Positions 42,941 to 50,737 of a stretch of DNA of 64,000 bases are shown one piece after another; within the stretch, counting starts at the first letter, position 1, and each line of letters begins with the position of its first letter. The DNA comes from Murimonas intestini. GTDB lineage: Bacteria > Bacillota > Clostridia > Lachnospirales > Lachnospiraceae. The position numbers and the translations under genes were made by a program. The DNA lies in the NCBI RefSeq assembly GCF_024622195.1, contig NZ_JANKBI010000006.1:174386-238385 (forward strand), in the 5' to 3' direction. A model generated the notes under the pieces. It was given only the letters and a program-made list of their open reading frames with translations, was not told where the DNA came from and ran no database searches.

Positions 42941-43561
42941 TTATTTCTTCGTTTGTTCCTGAACCCTGAACATGACCATCTGACGAAGCAATTCATATGG
43001 CATGGGTTTATCATATGGCAGCTGCAGAGTGCCTTTTGAATACTTATAGTCCGCAAACCGGTCCTTAAATGCTTCAATTGCGCTTGGAGACGGATGAAAA
43101 CCCAAATGTCTCTTTTCCCCTGAAAAATGGACAAGATTACCGTTAAGCACAAAGGTAGCCATCCCCCAGGAAATCTTCTCGGTAATATCCGGCGAACACT
43201 CTAAAATAATCTGCCGTAACATTTCCATACGCTGCCGCACATCACCGCTGTAGCTTGCAATATATTCATCTACAGTAGAAAACGCCGGCTTTGGCTTTTC
43301 CCGCTCCTCCAGGGTAACATGCACCTTGTCTCCCGGCTGTTTGCCAATCTTCGCGCGGATATCCTTCCGGACACCAATGATATGACATGGCGTGCCCATC
43401 TTCACCACCTGTCCGTCATAAGGCTCACCGTCAAAAGTTGCATGTACCGGCAGCCGTGATTTTCCGAACATCACTTTTATATCGTAAGGCACCTCTACAT
43501 ATGCAGCATCCATATCCTGATTTTTAATCAGAACTGCGTCAAATTCAAGAACTTTCTTCAT
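42941..43561 (-). CDS. DUF1905-DUF1801-type two-domain protein (YdhG/YdeI-like)
   Basis: A 206-residue protein with a DUF1905 beta-barrel-like first half (FDAVLIKNQDMDAAYVEVPYDIKVMFGK; VPVHATFDGEPY-like core; GVRKDIRAKIGKQPGDKVHVTLEE) and a DUF1801/YdhG second half (VDEYIASYSGDVRQRMEMLRQII; GMATFVLNGNLVHFSGEKRHLGFHPSP). Both families are of unclear function, possibly stress related. The ATG at 43561 has GGAG 7 bases upstream and overlaps the MerR gene's end by 17 bases, so the two are coupled. Confidence 0.8.
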   Translation of the reverse strand: MKKVLEFDAVLIKNQDMDAAYVEVPYDIKVMFGKSRLPVHATFDGEPYDGQVVKMGTPCHIIGVRKDIRAKIGKQPGDKVHVTLEEREKPKPAFSTVDEYIASYSGDVRQRMEMLRQIILECSPDITEKISWGMATFVLNGNLVHFSGEKRHLGFHPSPSAIEAFKDRFADYKYSKGTLQLPYDKPMPYELLRQMVMFRVQEQTKK

Positions 43562-44399
43562 TTTCTCTCTCCTTCTCAAGATTTCGTTTACTATCTTCCA
43601 CTTCCTTAAGTAGAAAATAAATCTCTACAAAATACTCATTGTCTAAATCCTCATGTGCTAATGCAAAAATATATTTTACAAGTAATTGGGCATCCCGCAG
43701 CTTAAGGTTCCTGCAAATTTTATTCAGATAAGTATGCAGTTCTTTGTTTTTGCCCCAGAATTTGATTTTTCCATATGTCCCTGTTACCTTCACTATTTTC
43801 GTGCTGCCGGAATTAGAGACCATTTTCCTGGCATACTCCTTATTTTGACAGGAAATTCCCGCCTTCTGAGGCGGTTCTGCAACAATCCCTTTTGAATCGC
43901 TCTGATAAAAGCTCCATTGTTCCATCTGCAGAAAACTCCCCACATTGTTCCAGTCAAATCCCGTTGGCGGAAACCCCTCAACCGAAATCTGGCAGATTTC
44001 TTTATCCAGGGTTTCATATTGGATATTCTGCAGCTTATTATCATTTTTATGCAGCGTGATTTCCGTGAGCAAATCCGCCATCTGGCGGGAGCGTTTTTCA
44101 AGCTGCTCCAATGCCTTCTTTCGCTCCACTATCGCTGCCTGCTGTTCCTCCACAAGGAGCATATAATCATCGATTTTCCCGGAAACCAGTCGTTTTTGCA
44201 AATTCTCCAGAGGGATATCAAGAGAGCGTCCTGCTAAAATCATCTCCAGTATATCAAGCTGTTCAAAAGAATAATACCGATAACCATTCGGTTCAGTGAC
44301 GAGAGGTTTCAAAAGCCCGATTTTATCATAATACCGCAATGTATCAAGTGATATTCCATAAAGTTTGCAAACCTGTCCAATCCTTAACAGCTTTCCCAT
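43545..44399 (-). CDS. MerR-family transcriptional regulator with C-terminal effector domain
   Basis: A 284-residue regulator: MerR winged helix (LLRIGQVCKLYGISLDTLRYYDKIGLLKP; YRYYSFEQLDILEMIL), a coiled-coil linker and a GyrI/BmrR-like C-terminal half that may bind an amphiphilic drug. The ATG at 44399 was chosen because AAGGA lies 7 bases upstream; the longer frame runs into the divergent promoter. It is divergent from a MATE-type pump gene behind a promoter with the MerR-type 19-bp spacer, so it likely activates that unit. Confidence 0.88.
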   Translation of the reverse strand: MGKLLRIGQVCKLYGISLDTLRYYDKIGLLKPLVTEPNGYRYYSFEQLDILEMILAGRSLDIPLENLQKRLVSGKIDDYMLLVEEQQAAIVERKKALEQLEKRSRQMADLLTEITLHKNDNKLQNIQYETLDKEICQISVEGFPPTGFDWNNVGSFLQMEQWSFYQSDSKGIVAEPPQKAGISCQNKEYARKMVSNSGSTKIVKVTGTYGKIKFWGKNKELHTYLNKICRNLKLRDAQLLVKYIFALAHEDLDNEYFVEIYFLLKEVEDSKRNLEKERENEESS

Positions 44400-44457
44400 C
44401 ACAATTTCCTTTCGCAGAATTTTAATAATTTCACTTGGTAATAATATCACTTTCCCC

Positions 44458-44488
44458 TTGACTCTTGAGTAAGTCAAGAGTCTATAGT
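44458..44488 (+). promoter_or_regulatory. MerR-type promoter with 19-bp spacer and operator palindrome
   Basis: TTGACT (44458-44463) and TATAGT (44483-44488) are separated by 19 bp, too long for normal use but typical of MerR-activated promoters. A perfect inverted repeat GACTCTTGA-GTAAG-TCAAGAGTC (44460-44482) fills the spacer. It drives the MATE/GNAT genes. Confidence 0.88.
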
Positions 44489-44541
44489 GGTATTATAAAC
44501 GAAAACACAGGACAAGTAAAGCCAGACAGGGAGGACTGATA

Positions 44542-45444
44542 ATGGACATGGAAAAAATAAAGGCATTTAGAATACGTGTCTTGTTTGCAATCCCAACACT
44601 GCTGATGAGTAATCTCCAGACTTATGTTGTCGCGGCAAACAGCCCTGTGCTGGCATTTGGCGTTTCACTTTCAGCGGGGCTTGTAAATATCGGACTTGAT
44701 TATCTTTTTGTGGCAGTTGCCGGATGGGGTGTCAAAGGTGCAGCAGTTGCTACCGGATTCAGCAGCCTGATACCAACCGTGGTCTGCATCATTTACTTTA
44801 TGAAAAAAAGCCGGCTTTTGCATTTTGTAAAACCGGTATTCAGGATCAAGACTCTGATCGACTCTGCAACAAACGGAATGAGCGAAATGGCCACCACGCT
44901 TGTTTCCGGCATCACTGCGCTTTTTATGAACCGTGCGCTGCTTCGTTATGCAGGAGAAAACGGTGTTGCCGCCTATACGGTTATCTACTATGTTTTCAGC
45001 GTAATGACTGCTTTGTATATCGGTTACATTTATGGAGTGGCCCCTGTCATTAGCTACAACTACGGTCAGCGTGACACAGTTAAATTAAAAAAACTTACGA
45101 AAGTAAATCTTATTTTCATAGCACTGGTATCTGGCCTTTCTGCCTTGAGTGCATGGACATTTGGAGAAAATTTGATTAGAATTTTTGCAGAAACGGGAAC
45201 CGCAGTTTACGAAATAGCAGTGCATGGAAATTTTTTATTTACATTTGCGCTGCTTTTAAATGGCATTGTGTCTGGAATAATTGCATTTTGCCGCACCTTT
45301 TTATTTTCACTGGGGGCAATTCTGCTGCTGCCGGAAATATTACAGATCAATGGGGTCTGGCTTGCAACACCTGCTGCAGAATTTTTAGGAACCATAGTTT
45401 CGCTCATATGCTTTTTCCGATACAGAAAAAGATATGGGTATTAA
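44542..45444 (+). pseudogene. MATE-family efflux pump, N-terminally truncated with an internal deletion
   Basis: The 300-residue product matches the second part of MATE exporters (NIGLDYLFVAVAGWGVKGAAVATGFSSL; VAAYTVIYYVFSVMTALYIGYIYGVAPVISYNYGQ) but family members are about 450 residues. About 130 residues holding the first four helices appear missing; MDMEKIKAF runs straight into helix-5 type sequence. Near residue 245 LLLNGIVSGIIAFCRT lacks about 15-20 residues of the usual loop. The frame stays open and GGGAGG precedes the ATG, so it may be translated, but transport is unlikely. It lies behind an intact MerR-type promoter and before a GNAT gene. Confidence 0.72.
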
Positions 45445-45460
45445 CAGGGAGGACATTAGA

Positions 45461-46105
45461 ATGGGAAAAATAACATATCGGGAAATCTGCCAGGAAGATT
45501 ATAATTCGATAAAAAAACTGATCGATGAAGTATGGGATTTAAATCAATTTTGTGGCACTGCGCAGGGATTGGAGGATTCTCTGAATATTTATCTTCAATC
45601 CAGTCTGCTTGATATTTCATATGGCAAAGCAGCGATACTTGACGGAAAAGTTGTGGGGATTTTGCTGGGTAAAGATGACAGTCAAAAAATACTGTTTAAC
45701 AGATTTTCCGTATTATGGCAGTTGGTCAAGAGCAGTGTCTCGCTGCTTTTCCACTCAACCAGACAGATGAGACAGCAATTAAAAAATGCGTTGAAAATAT
45801 CTAAGACAGAACAGGAGATGATAGGAGCACAAAAAAAGATTTTTACAGGACACATTGAGCTGCTGATTGTCGGAAAAGAGGCACAGGGTCTTGGTGTCGG
45901 AAAAGCTCTTGTTGATGGCTTTATTTCATATGCGGTACACGGTAATGAAAATGCGTTTTACGTCCAGACAGACACCCTGTGTAACTATGGGTTCTATGAA
46001 CATCAGGGATTTGAACGCCTGGATTCTACCAAAATAGCACTGAATGGTGATGACCAAATAACACTTTTTCTATACCAATACAAACAAGGTGAAAATTTGC
46101 AATGA
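45461..46105 (+). CDS. GNAT-family acetyltransferase
   Basis: A 214-residue acetyltransferase (ITYREICQEDYNSIKKLIDEVW at the start; acetyl-CoA motif HIELLIVGKEAQGLGVGKALVDGFI; NYGFYEHQGFERL near the end). A long insertion between strands 3 and 4 carries helical sequence. The ATG at 45461 was chosen because GGGAGGAC lies just upstream. It follows the MATE gene by 16 bases and probably shares its MerR-controlled promoter. The acceptor is unknown. Confidence 0.82.
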   Translation: MGKITYREICQEDYNSIKKLIDEVWDLNQFCGTAQGLEDSLNIYLQSSLLDISYGKAAILDGKVVGILLGKDDSQKILFNRFSVLWQLVKSSVSLLFHSTRQMRQQLKNALKISKTEQEMIGAQKKIFTGHIELLIVGKEAQGLGVGKALVDGFISYAVHGNENAFYVQTDTLCNYGFYEHQGFERLDSTKIALNGDDQITLFLYQYKQGENLQ

Positions 46106-46108
46106 GAT

Positions 46109-46662
46109 TTACCAGAGAAAAATTATAAAAACAGAGCCAGGATTCATAATTGGTGAATTACTGAAGCTGCCATCTGCAATCTCAACCACTGGAGTATTCC
46201 CTGATCTATTCTGAAAAATAATGGTCTTATTCTTATCTCCACGGAATCCAGTGACTGCAAGACCTTTTCCCCTGCGGCTTTTCTCATATGGAAAAAGATC
46301 CCCATAAGATTTGCCCGAATATGACTGTTCTCCCTGTATCGCCGGTCCACTTCCTTGCTTCTGAACGGAAATTGAATATCGTAGGCTTTTCCCAATACTT
46401 TTCCTCCATAGCAGGAACACCACACCGATACAATCCAGTCAGCATTGACACGGCTCATACCAAAATCATCCATGAGCTGCTTCACATATCGAAAAGCAAA
46501 GGTGTTATTGATATGTGATGCGCTCTGGATATCCTGTGCGATTCCCATGTTATATGCCATCAGCAGTAAGTTGACATTCTTCGCCTGGTCTGGAAATAAG
46601 TCTTTTACCAATACAGTAAATTTCTTTCTATCGTCCAGAGATGCCTGGTGTTGCCACAGCAA
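46109..46662 (-). pseudogene. Frameshifted fragment of a Lachnospiraceae surface/LRR-associated protein
   Basis: Two overlapping frames together read like one conserved protein: VNLLLMAYNMGIAQDIQSA, VNADWIVSVWCSCYGGKVLG and AYDIQ in one frame, then SVQKQGSGPAIQGEQ, LFPYEKS and GLAVTGFRGDKNKTIIFQN with NTPVVEIADGSF in another. The shift is near 46372-46385. The second frame ends soon after ADGSFSNSP. From memory this resembles the N-terminal part of clostridial leucine-rich-repeat proteins, but that is a weak recollection. A clean start is absent: a TGA precedes the frame. It lies just downstream of brxL and abuts the convergent GNAT gene, so it is probably debris at the edge of the defence island. 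Confidence 0.5.
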
Positions 46663-46728
46663 CTCTTCAAAATCCTGTTCAAAAATAACTCGTCACCTTC
46701 TTATCTGCTTTTGTACTGTGCTCAAGTC

Positions 46729-48801
46729 TTATTCCACACCAAGTGCTTTAAATACTGCTTCTTCTGCAGAAGAATAGAAAATTAAGCTAAATGCACCAAC
46801 CAGATCCGATGGTACAGTTCCCAGATCTCCTGCGGAAGTAATCGGAAGTAAAACTTTCTTCGCTCCACTGTCCAGACATACCTGCAGGGTACTTGCCAGC
46901 TCATCCACCTTAATCAAAGTCCCACCGATGCTGATCTCTCCAAGAATTGCAAGGCTGTTTAGTGGTGTCTTTTCAAGAGCTGCTGAACAGATTGCAATCA
47001 GTGTCGGCAATGCCAGATTTCCTGTCATTCCTATGCCCTGCATATCCTGATAGTTGATAATATAATCCTTTGTTGTAGTACTGATCTGTCCAGATATACG
47101 ATTTCCATTGGCTTTCAAATAATTAAATGCAGTATTCGTTGCTTCCTTCGGCTCTTTTCCTGATCCAATACCAGTACACGTCAGTTTTCCATTGCCAGGC
47201 ATCATCTGTGTTTCCAGCACATAACATCCGATCATTCCTGTCTTTGATTTGGAAACAGTATAAACAGATCCTGGTTTTCCCATTCCCTCTGGAATCAGCT
47301 TTCCACCGCCCTGCTCTGGAACTGAAACGTAATGCTCTTCAAAGCTGTCATTATCTGTATAAGAGAAATTTACATCATAGAACTCCATACCACCGATCTT
47401 TTTTAACTGCTCTTTTACTCTGCGGCGAAGCTCCAGAGAAATCTCTACAATCTCACGTAATTCTTCTTTTGTTACTTCTCCGTCTGGATATAACAGCTTC
47501 GTAAATCCAGAAATCATCTTACGAACTGCAATAGTATCTCGCTGGTTCAGGTTATTTCCAAGGCGGAAATACTTGTCCATCAGGTCACTGTAGCTGTCTT
47601 TACGCAGCTCTCGCATGAACTCTGAAAGATAATCTGTAATAAATCCATAATCATTAGTAAAAGAATCCGGTCTGTATTTTGGAATCTCCCAGCCCGGAAT
47701 ATAACAATGCATACGATCCAGAAATGCAGTATCCGTTCCCATTTCTGGTGGGAATGGAGCAAATAAGCTGGAAGTCTTCAAAAGGGTATCTACACTCTGG
47801 TTGATATTTCCTACGAACACCATAGAAGCCTTTGCCTGAATCTCTGCCTTTCCTCGCGAAAATGCTCCAGATGCCATGTATCCTTTCATAATCTGAATAC
47901 CGTCTTTATCTTTGAACTTAATACCTGCAACCTCATCAAAAGCCACACAGTCCCACATACCTACAAGACCTACCGTATGATTGGACATATTATAAAAAAG
48001 ATTAGCAACCGTTGTCTGTCCTCCAGCTACCAGAATGCTGTTCGGAGAAATCTGCTCATATATGTAGGATTTACCGGTAGAACGTGGTCCCAATTCACAA
48101 AGGTTAAAATTATTCTCTACAAGCGGGATCATACGTGCAATTAAAAGCCATTTTGCTCTCTCACTGAAACTTTCAGGCTCCAAACCAGTCGAACGAAGCA
48201 GGATATCCATCCATTCAGCTTTTGTAAATGCTTTTCTTCCATTTCTCACTTCATCCATATCCACATGCGGCATCTGGATTGGTGTCAGCTTACGGATACG
48301 GATTGGCTGAGTATTCTTCTTATCTTCTTCAATAAACTCATACTCCATCTGCAGAATACACCAAATACCTCCACAGAGCAGTCTGTCATAATCTTTCACA
48401 TAATCCGGATGAATTGGAATCCCCTTCACGCCAAGGTTTGAGAATGTCGCTTCATAACGGTCTTCCTTTGTATTCAGCACAACCGTAATTCGGTCAATCA
48501 CTGTATAACTGCCTCTTTCACGCAAAAGAGAGAGAATCTTTTGTGCCTCATCCGGACGCACATAGTTTTCTCTCAAAATACGCTTTACGTTTTCTACTCC
48601 CTCTTCAATGATCTCATCATCATCAGAATTACAGTACTGTCCAAGGAGATATTCCAGTACATAGACTGGAACATTGGCTCCTTCACGGATGGATTTCGTT
48701 AAATCCTTCCTTACAATACGACCGTCATAGTATTGACGGAGCTTTTGCTTTATTTCTTCTCGTTTGTCTTCTGTTGTATTTTCCATATGCAAATCGTCCA
48801 T
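46729..48801 (-). CDS. brxL: BREX protein BrxL, Lon-like/MCM-like AAA+ ATPase
   Basis: A 690-residue type 1 BREX component. The N-terminal domain is followed by an AAA+ core with Walker A LGPRSTGKSYIYE (about residue 239) and a Lon-protease-like C-terminal domain (GEISIGGTLIKVDEL; GAKKVLLPIT). The usual Lon catalytic-Ser motif is not visible; the equivalent stretch reads GMTGNLALPTLIAI, consistent with a non-proteolytic, DNA-associated role reported for BrxL. It is the last gene of the defence operon, after a 143-base gap carrying five copies of a 10-bp word. Confidence 0.93.
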   Translation of the reverse strand: MDDLHMENTTEDKREEIKQKLRQYYDGRIVRKDLTKSIREGANVPVYVLEYLLGQYCNSDDDEIIEEGVENVKRILRENYVRPDEAQKILSLLRERGSYTVIDRITVVLNTKEDRYEATFSNLGVKGIPIHPDYVKDYDRLLCGGIWCILQMEYEFIEEDKKNTQPIRIRKLTPIQMPHVDMDEVRNGRKAFTKAEWMDILLRSTGLEPESFSERAKWLLIARMIPLVENNFNLCELGPRSTGKSYIYEQISPNSILVAGGQTTVANLFYNMSNHTVGLVGMWDCVAFDEVAGIKFKDKDGIQIMKGYMASGAFSRGKAEIQAKASMVFVGNINQSVDTLLKTSSLFAPFPPEMGTDTAFLDRMHCYIPGWEIPKYRPDSFTNDYGFITDYLSEFMRELRKDSYSDLMDKYFRLGNNLNQRDTIAVRKMISGFTKLLYPDGEVTKEELREIVEISLELRRRVKEQLKKIGGMEFYDVNFSYTDNDSFEEHYVSVPEQGGGKLIPEGMGKPGSVYTVSKSKTGMIGCYVLETQMMPGNGKLTCTGIGSGKEPKEATNTAFNYLKANGNRISGQISTTTKDYIINYQDMQGIGMTGNLALPTLIAICSAALEKTPLNSLAILGEISIGGTLIKVDELASTLQVCLDSGAKKVLLPITSAGDLGTVPSDLVGAFSLIFYSSAEEAVFKALGVE

Positions 48802-48825
48802 AAATATACTTTTCTCCTCACAAAT

Positions 48826-48942
48826 CTTGTGTAAAACGCTTGTGTAAATGCTCTCTAAATTCTGATTTACACAAGCAAAAACCTCGATTTTGAGGGCTTT
48901 TTTATTCTTTTCAATGATTTCTTGTGTAAATTCTTGTGTAAA
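48826..48942. repeat. Cluster of CTTGTGTAAA words before brxL
   Basis: CTTGTGTAAA occurs at 48826-48835, 48839-48848, 48921-48930 and 48933-48942, and inverted at 48866-48875. Pairs are 12-13 bp apart, and 48839/48866 form a 10-bp inverted repeat. A short hairpin CCTC-N6-GAGG followed by T-rich sequence lies in between, likely a weak terminator of the upstream gene. A further inverted copy covers the brxB stop at 62150-62159. Confidence 0.75.
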
Positions 48943-48944
48943 TA

Positions 48945-50663
48945 TTATTTTTCTTGTTTAACCTGTTCCACCAAAATCCAAGATGACCTCTGCTGATTTT
49001 GGGAATCTGTGGTAATAATCCCTTTTCTTCGCATAGTGGCAAGCAAATTTCGTATCTTATCTTCTTTCTGCTTATCTTCCATTACTTCTGGCAATTTATC
49101 CCAAAGTAGTGCCCTTATATCTTTTTTCTTTGCTTTTTTGTATTGTTTAAGATATCGCACAATTAAGTCTCTATAGTATTGATCATCGAATGCTTTATTC
49201 TTTACATACTGGCTCTTTTCACCGATTGTTTCTGATATAGAAGCTGATAGAAAAATATTAGGTACTTTTCCTTCTATAACCTTTAGCTTTCTCAAGTATT
49301 TCACAGCTGCTTTATCGATTTTAATACCCTTTTGTACGCAGTCGATCAAAAATACCGTTTCCAAATCGAAGTCAGGATTTTTAAATAATATCTGCGAATA
49401 ATTTTCATCAAGAATTTTTCCATATATGCAAACTCTTACCTGTTGCCTATTCGATAAATCATAATCTGGGAGCGGAAAGTATCTTTCTTTTTGAATCCGA
49501 AATACTCTTCTTATTCCTGTAGACTGTGAATCGATCATATTCAGTTTCACCATTGTCTCTGCCAACAACTGATTTCTATAAAACGGTGGATTATATCCCG
49601 GATTCAATACTGGCTCAATTTTTCCCGGCAAAAAAGATCCTGGATTGGTAAGGATAATCTTATCTTCAAATTCATTTAGATATATTCTTCCACCATACGT
49701 ATATTCCGAATGAGCAATACAGTTATTTAAAAGCTCTCGAAGAAGCCACATATCATACTGTTTTGTTTCTGTTGGAAATAGTGTTAACTGGTTCGGCATA
49801 TATCTGTAAGTAAGGTTTCTAATCTTTCCAAACAGTCGCTCACTTAAAGTAATATACGGAATTTTAAAGATTTCGTAATCACTCACTTCATTTTTTGAAT
49901 CGTACACTCTCCATGATGCTTCAGGAACAGTTTTAAACAAATAATCATAATCTTCATTTCCCAGTAACAACATTGCCGCATTTGTTATTTTACCATTGAG
50001 CATCAGCTTCAATTTGGTCAGAAACTGTTCATTTGTCATTCGATCCACTTCTTCGCTGATGTACGATTTATTCATCTTTTTTTTATAATTTTCTCGTGCA
50101 AGATTAATAGCATTGGTATCCAGATGTTCTATTTCTGCTTCTGGAACAATCTGCTTCGACCAGTCTTTCTTTTCCTGCCCACGAATTCGATCAAGTTCTT
50201 CTACAGATAATGCTCCCAAAGATTCTCCATTGCGTCCATAAAAATGGTCATTCCACCCTGTCGGTGTTGCCGTTGTTGCTGCTGGAATCTGAAACATAAT
50301 TACACGTTTCTTTTCACCATCTACCACAGGAAATACTTCATAAATTTCTATAAAAGATATTCCACCTGTAGTTCCTACTGATATTTCCTGCTTCAGAGTA
50401 TCCAAGCCCTTGTTATTTCTATAATCAGAACCAACAATAGCCTTATCCTTATTTCTTACTCCGAAAACCAGCCATCCATGCTGCAATCCTTTTAAATTTG
50501 ATTCGTTGCTTATTGCAGAAAAATATTGTCCTATTTTATTTTTATCATAGTCCTTTCCTGCCTCTTTAAATTCAACTACTTCCATTTCCCAACTTTTGAT
50601 CAATTTTTCAAGGATCGTGCAGAGTTCTGAATTGCTAGGCTTATCTTCCATCCATAAATCCAT
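48945..50663 (-). CDS. AlbA_2/Schlafen-like DNA-binding protein with HATPase-type domain, BREX accessory
   Basis: A 572-residue protein of the COG2865 type: an N-terminal AlbA_2 domain (EVVEFKEAGKDYDKNKIGQYFSAISNESN; GWLVFGVRNKDKAIVG), a HATPase_c_4 part (LRELLNNCIAHSEYTYGGRIYLNEFEDKIILTNPGSF) and a C-terminal helical/winged region (KKKDIRALLWDKLPEVMEDKQKEDKIRNLLATM). These are usually annotated as ATP-binding transcriptional regulators. The ATG at 50663 has GAGGTG 8 bases upstream. It lies between pglZ and brxL, so it may act in defence or regulate it; the role is not known. Confidence 0.82.
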   Translation of the reverse strand: MDLWMEDKPSNSELCTILEKLIKSWEMEVVEFKEAGKDYDKNKIGQYFSAISNESNLKGLQHGWLVFGVRNKDKAIVGSDYRNNKGLDTLKQEISVGTTGGISFIEIYEVFPVVDGEKKRVIMFQIPAATTATPTGWNDHFYGRNGESLGALSVEELDRIRGQEKKDWSKQIVPEAEIEHLDTNAINLARENYKKKMNKSYISEEVDRMTNEQFLTKLKLMLNGKITNAAMLLLGNEDYDYLFKTVPEASWRVYDSKNEVSDYEIFKIPYITLSERLFGKIRNLTYRYMPNQLTLFPTETKQYDMWLLRELLNNCIAHSEYTYGGRIYLNEFEDKIILTNPGSFLPGKIEPVLNPGYNPPFYRNQLLAETMVKLNMIDSQSTGIRRVFRIQKERYFPLPDYDLSNRQQVRVCIYGKILDENYSQILFKNPDFDLETVFLIDCVQKGIKIDKAAVKYLRKLKVIEGKVPNIFLSASISETIGEKSQYVKNKAFDDQYYRDLIVRYLKQYKKAKKKDIRALLWDKLPEVMEDKQKEDKIRNLLATMRRKGIITTDSQNQQRSSWILVEQVKQEK

Positions 50664-50737
50664 TTTTACATCACCTCTCCAACACTTCATACTGTTTTGC
50701 TGTTTCTTTGTTCACAAAATATTTTTCTAATACATTT

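Noticed and set aside
46729..48801. Active Lon protease
   Set aside because: The order of genes and the domain plan are those of BrxL, and the usual Lon Ser motif is not visible.
48826..48942. Repeat cluster considered as a CRISPR array
   Set aside because: The repeated word is only 10 bp, spacers are irregular (2-3 to 45 bp), orientation is mixed and no cas genes are present.
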